Positions 46,901 through 55,244 are shown, counted from the stretch's first letter. The stretch is 64,000 nt of DNA from Halomonas denitrificans (GCF_003056305.1 NZ_PYVX01000003.1:310001-374000), one strand, 5' to 3'. A program made the numbers and translations. Notes: generated by a model not told the origin, from the letters alone.

Positions 46901-48928
46901 TACAAGGCACGTTTTGACAACCTACATCTGACATTGCGCAGCTTATTGTTGCAGAGATCCAGCCCTGACCTTCTGATTCTATGGATCGCTGAAGAGGAAA
47001 AAGGTGATCTGCCTGATGAGGTCTGGGAACTTGAGCTGTATGGCTTAAGCATCAGGTTCTGTGAGGATCTACGCTCTTACAAGAAGATCGTGCCGGTGCT
47101 TAGAGAGTTTACTGACAGCTTCATCGTGACGGCGGATGATGATCTCTACTACGAGCCGGGCTGGCTCGATGGGCTTGTCGCTAGCTGGGATGGAAGTTAT
47201 AAAACCGTCGTCAGTCATCGAGCTCATAAAATAAAGCTTGATGGAAAGGGCGAACCAGTTTCCTATCGTCACTGGAAGTGGCAGGTGGGGAACGATGAAG
47301 TCGTTGATGGAATGATTTTCCCCACCTGTGGTGCCGGGGCGCTGTATCCTCCAGGCGTTTTCCACGATGATGTCATCAAGTCCAGTTCCTTCATGAAACT
47401 CTGTCCGGATGCGGATGACGTTTGGCTGTATTGGATGATGTCGCTTAATGGCGCTAAAGCGAAGAAGTCGAGCTACAAATTTAATTTAATAGAATGGCCT
47501 CGCCAAGGTGCTGAACCCCTTTGGAAAACAAATCTGCAGGGCGGAGGAAATGATGAAAAAATAAGGAAGATGCTGAATGCATATGGTGGGCTGTGGGAGG
47601 GGGTGCATAAACAGACATCCTCGCAAGAGTTTTCTGTTTCCCGCTATTGGGATCAGCGCTACAGGATGGGGGGGACTTCCGGCGCAGGATCTTACGGTAG
47701 ATTGGCATCTTTCAAGGCTGAAGTGATTAATGGTTTTATCGCAAGAAACTCGATCAACAATGTCATAGAGTTTGGCTGCGGTGATGGTAATCAAATTGGA
47801 TTGATCAAGCCTGTTGATTACCTAGGGGTGGATGTTTCACCGACAGCTGTCGATATCTGCAAGAGAAAATACGTCAGCGACAGCCGTAAGAGGTTTCTTG
47901 TTCTAGATGACTTCGTTGCGTTGCCCGAGACTGCCGAGTTGGTGCTTTCTCTGGACGTGATTTACCACTTGGTCGACGATGAGATTTATCATGATTATAT
48001 GGAGAGGCTGTTTTCTTCCTCCACTAGATATTGTGTGATTTATTCGGCCAATAAGGAAGAGTTGACATCGTCCAAGCACGTGCGTAAAAGAAGGTTTACG
48101 GATTGGGTGGACGCCTATGCTCATGATTGGAAAATGATCAAGCATATCCCCAACAGATATCCGTTTTCTGAAGGCAGCGATCAAAATGAAACATCATTCG
48201 CTGACTTTTATATCTTCGAGAAGAAACGTGGAAAGGTGACGGTCTCCAGAGACGGGAAAAAATCTGCAACTGACTTGGGTGTTGTGGTCACTGGGTGTGG
48301 TCGCAGTGGGACAAAGGCTATGGCGAGCATGCTGTCTTCCTCTGGAATGAAGATAGGGCATGAAGAGATTTTTAACTGGAAGCTGTCTGATGTGCCAGTC
48401 CATGAGCTTCACCAGCATGTTGATAACATGACGATAGATGAGGTCGTTGAGGGGGAGTCATCCTGGATGATCGTACCGTTCATCGACAAGCTCCCAGTCG
48501 AAACCAAGATTGTCTACTTGCTTAGAGACCCCTTGAAGGTCATAAAGTCGTTTTATGACTTTGGTGCTATGGCTGAGGTGTCCTACTCGCCGAGTATACG
48601 CCTTGCGCAGAGCCTGCTTCCAGAAATGACGACGAACGATGAGCTCTATAACTCTGTGGCTTATTGCCTTGGGTGGAACCGCTTGGCATTCGACATGCTG
48701 AGGGGGCGGCACGGATCTTTCATCTTTTTTGATATCGAGAATGGTGAAAAAGACAGTGTGGAAGAGTTTTTAGGAGTCGATATTTCCGAGATCGAACATG
48801 CTAATGAGCGTGTCGAGGAAAAGCGACGCAACATCCCCCTAGAGGATGTAAAGAAAGCGATTGATGGTAATTCGGAGTTTTTATCTGAATATCTCCGCAT
48901 AGAATCTATCAGGAAGTCTTTGGTCTGA
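43973..48928 (+). CDS. Giant multidomain glycan-modifying enzyme, probably for flagellin
   Basis: A 1651-residue soluble protein with a chain of enzyme modules. Residues 35-235 are TPR repeats. 275-640 are an OGT/SPINDLY glycosyltransferase (GT41): H291, DILIDLNG (355-362), TTGLDSVDYLLSDHIETP near 390, TFGCLNNPAKLS with K458, and LDTWPYSGGLTTCEALLMGV (531-550). 680-930 look like a worn FkbM methyltransferase. 970-1190 are a GT-A glycosyltransferase with DDD at 1055-1057. 1221-1415 are a class I methyltransferase (VIEFGCGDG, 1264-1272). 1435-1651 resemble sulfotransferases: GCGRSGT at 1441-1447 and YLLRDPLKVIKSF at 1515-1527. OGT enzymes O-link sugars to Ser/Thr, and the gene directly follows fliC, so flagellin is the likely target (inference). 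The 3-prime half is clearly more AT-rich, suggesting mosaic origin. No promoter was identified in the 150-base gap after the fliC terminator. Confidence 0.88.
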   Translation: MAKTQASRPSKHKVLHERHDVSRHADLGGFESAFTQQDYPRALEIAEALVQRSPASPQVHELHANALGRLDRLVEAVEAMQKAVDLLEHPSAGQRLKLAQYQVLAGKASLAVTVLEGVVQEMPEHGMALAWLSRAYHQLGQNSRGLEVNDQAIALDPRHEEALLWRSRILDQLQKHDETLTTLSKLQDVNPRRVGVHNHIASLFTKEGEYDEAEKHYHNEIELDPSNGKVHSNFWMSSHYNPEYDADSLFRMAVEWDDNFAERSSQGRATTTIDSRKRLRIGLLSGGFRMHPVGQMILPALQRLPYDQFELVFYSTNQYIDTLTQKIQVLAHRWKSIEGLSDSQLDQQIRDDEIDILIDLNGAGDGSRYRTLTREPAPLIVKWVGCLVNTTGLDSVDYLLSDHIETPADVDGRYVEKLIRLPDDYICYQVPDYTPDCNGLPALGNGYITFGCLNNPAKLSAPLLKEWAKLLKEVTGSKLLLRGIQFESERFRNKIAAAFSQLGVDEDRLLMEGPAQHQEFMETYQRIDIALDTWPYSGGLTTCEALLMGVPVVTKTGPTFAGRHSATHLVNAGLSELVTDSWEDFRARAKELADDLPNLAYIRAALRTILLDSPVCDGPRFAKHLTTALRAIWQRHCEGKAPEALSFNKSGAAQFADEEAPTKLTLAPSNQGFDWQLESPILSVDNGAVLASRPDARELLGSGQVAMLSFDPAGKLESVDHLAQYGEIQHFPYTALGDGQPATLHVGEGLEPTSLSPLGHEGELEAHAIPTVALDCIEGLPNIDLLALDARHDSVSILRNAAKALRNTLAVQVHVAFQPTLENQPDFSRVHALLKRYGFRFHCFINGHNESRFPDEVAKEKQQASELHSADILFLPSQERAKGLTAGQCKKLAYLSHAILGIKDMAYALLAEVGKDIARTYLEEEGLVNASSKKPGKRAYEFGNVRELMSHLDQIQVPVMIASHGLPGHLVVSLTSYKARFDNLHLTLRSLLLQRSSPDLLILWIAEEEKGDLPDEVWELELYGLSIRFCEDLRSYKKIVPVLREFTDSFIVTADDDLYYEPGWLDGLVASWDGSYKTVVSHRAHKIKLDGKGEPVSYRHWKWQVGNDEVVDGMIFPTCGAGALYPPGVFHDDVIKSSSFMKLCPDADDVWLYWMMSLNGAKAKKSSYKFNLIEWPRQGAEPLWKTNLQGGGNDEKIRKMLNAYGGLWEGVHKQTSSQEFSVSRYWDQRYRMGGTSGAGSYGRLASFKAEVINGFIARNSINNVIEFGCGDGNQIGLIKPVDYLGVDVSPTAVDICKRKYVSDSRKRFLVLDDFVALPETAELVLSLDVIYHLVDDEIYHDYMERLFSSSTRYCVIYSANKEELTSSKHVRKRRFTDWVDAYAHDWKMIKHIPNRYPFSEGSDQNETSFADFYIFEKKRGKVTVSRDGKKSATDLGVVVTGCGRSGTKAMASMLSSSGMKIGHEEIFNWKLSDVPVHELHQHVDNMTIDEVVEGESSWMIVPFIDKLPVETKIVYLLRDPLKVIKSFYDFGAMAEVSYSPSIRLAQSLLPEMTTNDELYNSVAYCLGWNRLAFDMLRGRHGSFIFFDIENGEKDSVEEFLGVDISEIEHANERVEEKRRNIPLEDVKKAIDGNSEFLSEYLRIESIRKSLV

Positions 48929-48998
48929 GTGTGAGTAAATGATATGGTTTTTTCAAGGAAACACAGTTTTTAAAAGCTAGGAAGGCTGGAGGGGCAGT

Positions 48999-49672
48999 GT
49001 GGAGTTGGCCCTTGCTGAGTTGTATTCTGAGGGAAATATCGTCACGCCGATCACCCCCTTTGATGAAAAGGCAAGGCTTAAAAAAGGAAGAGGGGGTCGC
49101 AACTTTTCTTACGATAAGTCTGCGGAAAGTAAGTATTTAGAGAAAGTTGAGAGAGGTGTTGTTGCAGGGGGTTCGTATGCCCATTTTTATAACTACATGC
49201 CTTGCCGGTAAGTTGATTAAAGTATGGGTGGCGGGGTTGGCAAAAATGTTTCTGTTATTTATGTGGAGCGTTCACCATACAGCAAGATCCTTTCTTTGGC
49301 GAATATGCAGCTAAGTTTTAGAGGGTGTCAGTTGGGAAGTGAGGTGTTGGCTGAGATAGCTCAGATGAGGCGTTTTCTTGCTAAGCAGGTCGAGAGTGGC
49401 GGGATGCTGATAGCTAAGAATATAGATATATATTCTGGCGGCGAGAGACATAAGGCAGCTTTCTTGAGGTATGAAAACCTTCATGAAGACTTTGACGGAT
49501 TTTGCATTAACGACTTGGGGGTGAAGACCCCTTCTTTGCTGTCTAATGCAAAAAAGGATTGATGTCAAATCGGTTGTCTCTAGGTGGGGTTTGTAGTTCA
49601 AGACAGTTGAAGGTCATGAATGACTATTTTGGAGGTGAGTTTTTAAGTTTGGTTATGAGTTTTTTTGAATAA
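48999..49672 (+). pseudogene. Broken sulfotransferase-family gene
   Basis: Fragments of one protein lie in order. 48999-49208 encodes NIVTPITPFDEKARLKKG and YLEKVERGVVAGGSYAHFYN. In the same frame two TAA stops follow (49209, 49218), then 49224-49559 encodes VSVIYVERSPYSKILSLANM and AAFLRYENLHEDF. A frame change at about 49560 restores the C-terminal end (VMNDYFGGEFLSLVMSFFE, stop 49670). The ERSPYS-type loop, RYENL-x-x-DF and a final helix ahead of EF are family features of sulfotransferases. The N-terminal PAPS-binding part is missing. The DNA is AT-rich. It follows the giant enzyme by 70 bases and may be the relic of another filament-modifying gene. Confidence 0.65.
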
Positions 49673-49740
49673 ATACCTAGGATTAGAGATTTTTCATAGC
49701 TTTCGAATTTCCACGATCGCCTAACCGCTTGGTAAATATA

Positions 49741-49830
49741 GTGCGGGGTCCCGGATGATCAGCTGAGCTACAGGAGTTATCCTCTGCTAGCTGTGATATC
49801 CCGGCATGTTGATCATCCGGGACCCTACAC
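49741..49830. repeat. 90-bp element with 21-bp terminal inverted repeats
   Basis: The ends, 49741-49761 and 49810-49830, are inverted copies matching at 19 of 21 bases, including a perfect 16-base core (GGGTCCCGGATGATCA). The 48-base middle contains further short complementary pieces (CAGCT / AGCTG). No target-site duplication is obvious. It may be a MITE-like transposon end pair or a strong structured RNA element; no gene is inside. Confidence 0.6.
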
Positions 49831-49834
49831 GTAG

Positions 49835-49951
49835 CGAAGAAACCGGCATGCCGTCCAAAAAATGCTGGAGGATATCGAGCGGCGTCACACCATTCTCGCT
49901 CGCGCCGTCAGGGACCAGAGCGCGCACACGCTGCGCATGCTCGAGCAGTGA
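49835..49951 (+). pseudogene. Short C-terminal gene remnant
   Basis: The frame from just after a stop codon at 49832 reads 38 residues, including QKMLEDIERRHTILARAVRD, ending MLEQ at 49951. It looks like the C-terminal helices of a real protein, loosely like the end of GntR-type FCD regulators, but too little remains to name it. It has no start of its own that makes sense and lies beside the 90-bp inverted-repeat element. Confidence 0.3.
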
Positions 49952-50119
49952 GCGTCGCTTCTCTAGATGCTATATCTAATTGAGGTGAATGCGAATCAAA
50001 GGGCCTGTATGGGTAATATACGCCGGTGCTTTAGAGGTGTTCGTCGGATAGAGAGCCATGTTCAGCGAATATCCTTGACCGTCCCGCTCGGCACCACGGA
50101 ACTCCGCGGATGACACCCC

Positions 50120-51085
50120 ATGCATCGACGTGACCTCCTGAAAATCCTGACCGCCTTGGCGGCCGCCCCGCTGTGCCTGGCGGGGTGTTCGCCCGGTGGC
50201 CCGCTGACCATCGGCCTCCATCCCTGGCCCGGCTACGAACCGCTCTACCTGGCGCGGGCCTTCGGCTGGCTGTCGGACGAGGTGGTGCTCCGCGAGGGGG
50301 GCAATGCCGGGGCTTCCCTGGCCGGACTGTGCCGTGGTGAGCTCGACGGGGCCGCCCTGACCCTGGACGAGGTGCTCGTGGCGCGCTCGGAAGGGATTCC
50401 ACTGACGGTGGTCGCGGTCTGCGACGACTCGGTGGGCGCCGACATGGTGCTGGCCCGGCCGGGCATCGCGTCCCCGAGGGGGCTCGCCTGCCGGCGCATC
50501 GCCGTGGAGCGCACGGCCGTGGGCAACCTGGTGCTGTCGCAGTTCCTCGCCGCCGCCGGCCTGCGACGCGATGATCTCCAGGTGGTCGACCTGGCCCCCA
50601 ACGAGCAGCTGGACGCCTGGCGGGCGGGGGAGATCGAGGCGGCCATCACCTATGAGCCCACCGCCAGCCGCCTGCTGCGTGAGGGGGCGGTGAGCCTCTA
50701 TGACAGCAGCCAGTTCCCGGACGTCATCCTCGACGTGCTGGCGGTGCGCCAGGACCGCCTTCGCTGGCGCAGGGGGGCGGTGAGCGCGCTGGTGGCCGGC
50801 CACTTTCGCGGGCTCGATCACTTGCGGATCAGCCCCCAGGATGCCATGCGCCGCATCGGCGCCTGGCGCGGGCTCGGCTTCGATGAGGTGCGCGCCTCCT
50901 ATGCCGGGCTGGAGCTGCCGGGGCCTGGCGGCAACCGGGACTATTTCGGACCGCAAGGTGATCTGGCAAGGGCAGCGCGGCTGCTCAACGACGTCATGGT
51001 GGCCAACGGGCAGCTGCCGCGGCCGGACGACCTGAAGGCGCTCTCGACCCCGCGCTACCTGCCCGATATCGGCGCGGTCGCATGA
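50120..51085 (+). CDS. Lipoprotein ABC-type substrate-binding protein (NMT1/SsuA-like)
   Basis: A 321-residue lipoprotein with a lipobox LAGC (Cys at about 23) and an NMT1/NrtA-type binding fold: TIGLHPWPGYEPLYLARAFG near residue 29, DGAALTLDEVLVARSEGIPL near 75, and ERTAVGNLVLSQFLAAAGL near 133. Relatives deliver sulfonates, taurine, nitrate or thiamine precursors to ABC importers. No permease or ATPase gene is nearby. Instead its stop overlaps the start (ATGA) of a diguanylate cyclase carrying a second periplasmic binding domain, so it probably serves signalling rather than transport (inference). Confidence 0.88.
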   Translation: MHRRDLLKILTALAAAPLCLAGCSPGGPLTIGLHPWPGYEPLYLARAFGWLSDEVVLREGGNAGASLAGLCRGELDGAALTLDEVLVARSEGIPLTVVAVCDDSVGADMVLARPGIASPRGLACRRIAVERTAVGNLVLSQFLAAAGLRRDDLQVVDLAPNEQLDAWRAGEIEAAITYEPTASRLLREGAVSLYDSSQFPDVILDVLAVRQDRLRWRRGAVSALVAGHFRGLDHLRISPQDAMRRIGAWRGLGFDEVRASYAGLELPGPGGNRDYFGPQGDLARAARLLNDVMVANGQLPRPDDLKALSTPRYLPDIGAVA

Positions 51086-53043
51086 ACCTCGGTCGCCGCC
51101 TGCTGCTCGTCGCGCTGACGCTGCTGCCCGCCCCGCTCCTGGCGGAGGAGACGCTCAGGCTGGGCGTCTTCGCCTATCGGCCCGAGGCGGTGATGGAGGC
51201 GCGCTATCGCCCGCTGGCCGAGTACCTCGGCGAGCGGCTGCCGGATCACCGCGTCGCGCTCGAGGTGATGAGCCTGGACGAGATCGAGGAGGCGATCTCC
51301 CATCGTCGCCTCGACCTGTTGATGACCAACCCCAGCCACTACCTCGAGATCCGCAGCCGCAACAGCCTCACCGGGGCGCTGGCGACCGTCATCAACGCCC
51401 AGCACGGCCAGCCCGTCAGCAGCCTGGGGGGCACGATGATCAAGGCGGCGGGCAACGCGGCGATCCAGGAGCTCGACGATCTCGCGGGGCGGCGCATCGC
51501 CATGCCGGGACGGCGCTTCCTGGGCGGCTACCAGACCCACGCCCTGGAGCTCATGGATGCCGACATCGATCCGCGACGCGACATCACGCCGGTGATCGCC
51601 GGCAGTCATGATGCCGTGGTGGCGGCGGTGCTGGCGGGCGAGGCGGAGGTCGGCTTCATTCGCACCGGCATCCTCGAGCGGCTGATCGCCGAGGGGGAAC
51701 TCGCCCCGGGCCAGCTGGAGGTGATTCATGCCCAGCAGCTGGCGAGCTTTCCCTTCGCCGTCTCCACGCGACTCTATCCCGAGTGGCCGCTGGTGGTGAT
51801 GCCCCAGGTGGCGCCGGAGACGGTGCGGCGGATCGCCGTGGCGCTGTTCACCCTCGAGCCCGAGCATCCTGCCGCCCGGGCGGCGATGATCGCCGGCTTC
51901 GCTCCGCCCCAGGACTACCTGCCCGTGGAGAACCTGGCGCGTCGCCTGCGCCTGCCCCCCTTCGAGGCCGTGCCCGACTTCACCTGGCATGACATCTGGC
52001 AGCGCTACGCCGGCTTCCTGCTCGGCCTCGCGGCCGCCGGTGCCCTGGTCGCGGTGCTGCTGCTGATGCTCGCCCGGCGCAATCGGCAGCTCCGCCAGCA
52101 GCGGGCGCGCCTGAGCCTGCTCGCCGGCGTCTTCACCCACTCCCACGAGGGGGTGATGATCACCTCGCCCGACGGCGAGCTCCTGGAGGTCAACGACGCC
52201 TTTAGCCAGATCACCGGCTATGCCCGCAACGAGGCGGTAGGGCGCAACGCCAGCCTGCTCGGCGCCGGCCGTCATCCCCAGGCCTTCTACGCGGACTTCT
52301 GGCAGCAGCTGCAGCGCACCGGTCACTGGGACGGCGAGGTCTGGAATCGCCGCAAGAACGGCGAGATCTACCCCCAGCGGCTCACCATTAGCGCCGTCAC
52401 CGACGGCGCGGAGGAGGTACAGCGCTATGTCGGCCTGCTCTCCGATATCACCCGCCTCAAGGAGCATCAGCGCGCCCTGACCCACGCCGCCCAGCACGAC
52501 GCCCTCACCGGCCTGCCCAATCGCACCCTGCTCGCCGACCGGCTGCGCGTTGCCATGGCCCAGGTCGACCGCGGCGGCCAGCGCCTGGCCGTGGTCTTCA
52601 TCGACCTGGACGGCTTCAAGGCGATCAACGACACCCACGGCCATCACATGGGCGATCGCCTGCTGGTGGCCCTGGCCGAGCGGATGCAGGGCGAGCTGCG
52701 CGCTAGCGACACCCTGGCTCGCCTGGGCGGCGACGAGTTCGTGGCCGTGCTGCAGGACCTGGCGAGCGACGAGGAGGGCGAGCGGGTACTGGAGCGGCTG
52801 CTGGCGGCCACCGCGGCGCCCGTGGAGATCGCCGGGTGCCCGCTCCAGGTCTCCGCGAGCCTGGGCGTGGCCTACTACGACGCGGCCGCCGGCGGCGATG
52901 AGGACCAACTGCTGCGCCACGCCGACCAGGCCATGTACCGGGCCAAGGAGGCCGGCAAGCAGTGCTACCGTGTGCATCGGAAGACGCAAGAGAGCGTCTC
53001 GATGCCTGCTGCCGCCTCACGCCTCGGGCGCATGGGCCGATAG
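51082..53043 (+). CDS. Diguanylate cyclase with PhnD-like periplasmic sensor, PAS and GGDEF
   Basis: A 653-residue membrane protein. Signal peptide 1-21 (LLPAPLLA), then a PhnD-type binding domain (about 22-300: LRLGVFAYRPEAVMEARYRP, LLMTNPSHYLEIRSR, GGRRIAMPGRRFLGGYQT-like stretch), one membrane helix (about 313-332), PAS (EGVMITSPDGELLEVNDAFS) and GGDEF (549-553 intact; I-site RASD five residues before). It should convert a periplasmic ligand signal into cyclic-di-GMP. It is translationally coupled to the lipoprotein upstream, which may load the ligand or compete for it. Confidence 0.92.
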   Translation: MNLGRRLLLVALTLLPAPLLAEETLRLGVFAYRPEAVMEARYRPLAEYLGERLPDHRVALEVMSLDEIEEAISHRRLDLLMTNPSHYLEIRSRNSLTGALATVINAQHGQPVSSLGGTMIKAAGNAAIQELDDLAGRRIAMPGRRFLGGYQTHALELMDADIDPRRDITPVIAGSHDAVVAAVLAGEAEVGFIRTGILERLIAEGELAPGQLEVIHAQQLASFPFAVSTRLYPEWPLVVMPQVAPETVRRIAVALFTLEPEHPAARAAMIAGFAPPQDYLPVENLARRLRLPPFEAVPDFTWHDIWQRYAGFLLGLAAAGALVAVLLLMLARRNRQLRQQRARLSLLAGVFTHSHEGVMITSPDGELLEVNDAFSQITGYARNEAVGRNASLLGAGRHPQAFYADFWQQLQRTGHWDGEVWNRRKNGEIYPQRLTISAVTDGAEEVQRYVGLLSDITRLKEHQRALTHAAQHDALTGLPNRTLLADRLRVAMAQVDRGGQRLAVVFIDLDGFKAINDTHGHHMGDRLLVALAERMQGELRASDTLARLGGDEFVAVLQDLASDEEGERVLERLLAATAAPVEIAGCPLQVSASLGVAYYDAAAGGDEDQLLRHADQAMYRAKEAGKQCYRVHRKTQESVSMPAAASRLGRMGR

Positions 53044-53133
53044 GCCGAGCCGGGGCAGCGAGGGGCTGAAGAATAGGCGCGACCGCGCACGCGCCCCGAA
53101 AGCCAGAACCGTCATGGGAGACAGGTCAGGATC

Positions 53134-53787
53134 ATGAGAGGCAAGACGTTGTGGATCACGGGCCTGAGGCCCCTGGCGGCGTTCGCGCTGCTGCTGTCGC
53201 TCACCGGCTGCGCCATGCTGGCGCCGGCGCCGCCCGAGCGTCAGTCGAACGTCTGCGAGATCTTCCGCGAGCAGCCGGATTGGTACGACTACGCCCGGGC
53301 CTCCGAGCAGAAGTGGGGCACGCCCATCGCCACCCAGATGGCCTTCATCCAGCGGGAGTCCAGCTTTCGCAGCCACGTGAAGCCGCCGCGCACGAAACTG
53401 CTCGGCTTCATCCCCTGGACCCGGCCCTCGTCGGCCTACGGCTATGCCCAGGCCCAGGACCCGGTGTGGGGCGAGTACGAGGCGGACGCCGGGCGGCTGT
53501 TCGCGCGACGCACCCACATGAAGCACGCCACCGACTTCATCGGCTGGTACAACGCCCGCACCCGTCGCATGACCGGCGTCTCCCTGCACAACCCTCGCCA
53601 CCTCTACCTCGCCTACCACGAGGGGCTGGGCGGCTATCGGCGCGGTTCCTGGCGGGGCAAGCCCGCCGTCCAGCGCGCGGCCGGCCAGGTCGCGCGCACC
53701 GCCGCCCGCTATCGCAGTCAGCTGGCCGCCTGCGAGGCGGAGTTCCGCTGCGATGGGCTGCTCGAGATCTGGCCCTTCTGCCGCTGA
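53134..53787 (+). CDS. Lysozyme-like (SLT-fold) lipoprotein
   Basis: A 217-residue lipoprotein: lipobox LTGC with Cys at about 26, then a transglycosylase-like fold. [19 protein letters not shown] contains E75 in the position of the catalytic Glu of SLT enzymes; [11 protein letters not shown] corresponds to the G-Y/L-M/A-Q motif, and [13 protein letters not shown] to the later loop. It would act on peptidoglycan at the outer membrane. Function is inferred from the motifs only. Its end overlaps the convergent chemoreceptor gene by 70 bases. Confidence 0.8.
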   Translation: MRGKTLWITGLRPLAAFALLLSLTGCAMLAPAPPERQSNVCEIFREQPDWYDYARASEQKWGTPIATQMAFIQRESSFRSHVKPPRTKLLGFIPWTRPSSAYGYAQAQDPVWGEYEADAGRLFARRTHMKHATDFIGWYNARTRRMTGVSLHNPRHLYLAYHEGLGGYRRGSWRGKPAVQRAAGQVARTAARYRSQLAACEAEFRCDGLLEIWPFCR

Positions 53788-55244
53788 TCGCCCGCCGCAG
53801 GTGCGCCGAGGCGGAACGAGCCCACCGCGTCCATCAGTGCGCCGGCCGCCTCGCCCAGTTTCTCGGCGGTGGCGTGGGCCTCGTCCAGCGCGCTCGCGGA
53901 GTGTCGCAGGGAGCCCTGCATCTCGAGCACGCTGTTCTCCAGCTCCTCGATGCCCCGGTGCTGCTGCTGGCTGGCGCCGTCGATCTCGCGCAGCCGTTCG
54001 GCGACCTGGTCGAAGGCGCCCAGCACGCGGGTCATGGCCTCGCCCGCGACACGGGTGCGACTGACGCCCGCCTGCACGCTCTCGTCGTTGTGCTGGATGC
54101 GTGAGCGGATCTGCTCGGCCGTCTCCTTGGTGCGTTGGGCCAGCTGGCGCACCTCGCCGGCCACCACCGCGAAGCCGCGTCCCTGCTCGCCGGCGCGGGC
54201 GGCCTCCACCGAGGCGTTGAGCGCCAGCAGGTTGGTCTGGAAGGTGATCTCGTCGATGTCGCCGAGCAGCGCCGCGATGCCGGCGGCGTTGGTGGAGAGT
54301 TCCTGCATGGAGTGCTCGAGGGCGAGCACCTCCTGATGGCCGCCGCGCGCATGTTCGGCGGCCTCGCCCGCCAGCTCGCGGACCCGGCTGGCCTCGCCGG
54401 CACTCTCGCGAGTGGTGGCGCTGAGCTCGGTGGCGCTGGCCGAGACGCGTTCGACCTGGGCGGCGTTGCGCTCGGCCTGGCGCCGCAGGTCGGCCTGGCC
54501 GGCGAACAGCGCATCGCTCAGGGTGTGTACCTCGCGGCCGGTGGCCTGGGCCGTCAGCAGGGTGGAGGCCACTCGCTGCTGCATGGTGGCGACGGCGGAG
54601 AGGGTCGCGCGGCGCCGTTCGGCGTCGCTGAAGAGGATGTCCAGCCGCCCCTGGCCGGCCTGTTCGGCGAAGCGGGCGACGCGCAGGCCGTCCTGTACCA
54701 GGCGATCGAGCATGCGAGCGAGGTAGCCCAGCACCACGGCCTGTGCCACCACGGCGCCGGCGTGCTGCAGCAGGCAGACGACGAGGGCCGTCGCGTCCTG
54801 GTGCGCCATGCCGGCATAGAGGTGCACCACGCCGAGGTACTGGAGCCAGGTGAAGAGCACGTGGTGCACGGCGATGACCGCGGCGCCCAGCACGATCACG
54901 CGCCATTCGCTGTAGGGGATCAGCGCCGAGAGCATGATGAAGATGCTGAAGTGGGCCTCGATCCGTCCGCCGCTCTGCTCGATGAGCAGCGCCGAGAGCC
55001 CCATGAACAGCGCCGCCATCAGGAAGCCGCCGGCCCCCGTCGGCAGTCGCCACTGCAGCAGCGCCACCAGCGGGAAGGCGATGGCACCGAAGGCCAGGGC
55101 CAGCGCCAGGGTGCCGTTGAAGAGGCCCACGGCCAGGCAGAGGGCCAGGTGCAGGCCGGCGAGCAGCCACATCAGCTGGTCGATGCGCTGGCGGTGATCA
55201 TCGCCGGCCTGGAGCGTAGGGGGAGAGGTCCGAGACGAGGGCAT
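53718..55244 (-). CDS. Methyl-accepting chemotaxis protein with six-helix membrane sensor
   Basis: A 508-residue receptor lacking a periplasmic domain. Residues 22-178 form about six membrane helices with conserved-looking polar residues: E96-x-H98-F, Y111-x-x-WR, H127-H128 and H161. The signalling domain follows ([40 protein letters not shown]). The start at 55244 has an AAGGAG site; a frame to 55295 is rejected. A near-consensus sigma-28 promoter lies upstream (55307-55333). Signal unknown; buried histidines could bind a metal or haem, or sense protons (speculation). Confidence 0.9.
   Translation of the reverse strand: MPSSRTSPPTLQAGDDHRQRIDQLMWLLAGLHLALCLAVGLFNGTLALALAFGAIAFPLVALLQWRLPTGAGGFLMAALFMGLSALLIEQSGGRIEAHFSIFIMLSALIPYSEWRVIVLGAAVIAVHHVLFTWLQYLGVVHLYAGMAHQDATALVVCLLQHAGAVVAQAVVLGYLARMLDRLVQDGLRVARFAEQAGQGRLDILFSDAERRRATLSAVATMQQRVASTLLTAQATGREVHTLSDALFAGQADLRRQAERNAAQVERVSASATELSATTRESAGEASRVRELAGEAAEHARGGHQEVLALEHSMQELSTNAAGIAALLGDIDEITFQTNLLALNASVEAARAGEQGRGFAVVAGEVRQLAQRTKETAEQIRSRIQHNDESVQAGVSRTRVAGEAMTRVLGAFDQVAERLREIDGASQQQHRGIEELENSVLEMQGSLRHSASALDEAHATAEKLGEAAGALMDAVGSFRLGAPAAGDQRQKGQISSSPSQRNSASQAAS

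Larger units (their letters stand above)
49673..50119. other. Gene-poor AT-rich gap
   Basis: This 447-base stretch separates the flagellin-modification genes from the substrate-binding protein gene. Apart from the inverted-repeat element and the 38-codon remnant nothing coding was seen. Base composition returns to GC-rich after about 49.85 kb. No clear promoter for the following gene could be assigned. Confidence 0.6.

Noticed and set aside
49741..49830. tRNA-like segment
   Set aside because: A GCTCAGCTGATCA string recalls a D-arm, but no acceptor stem, anticodon arm or T-loop GTTCGA could be arranged.
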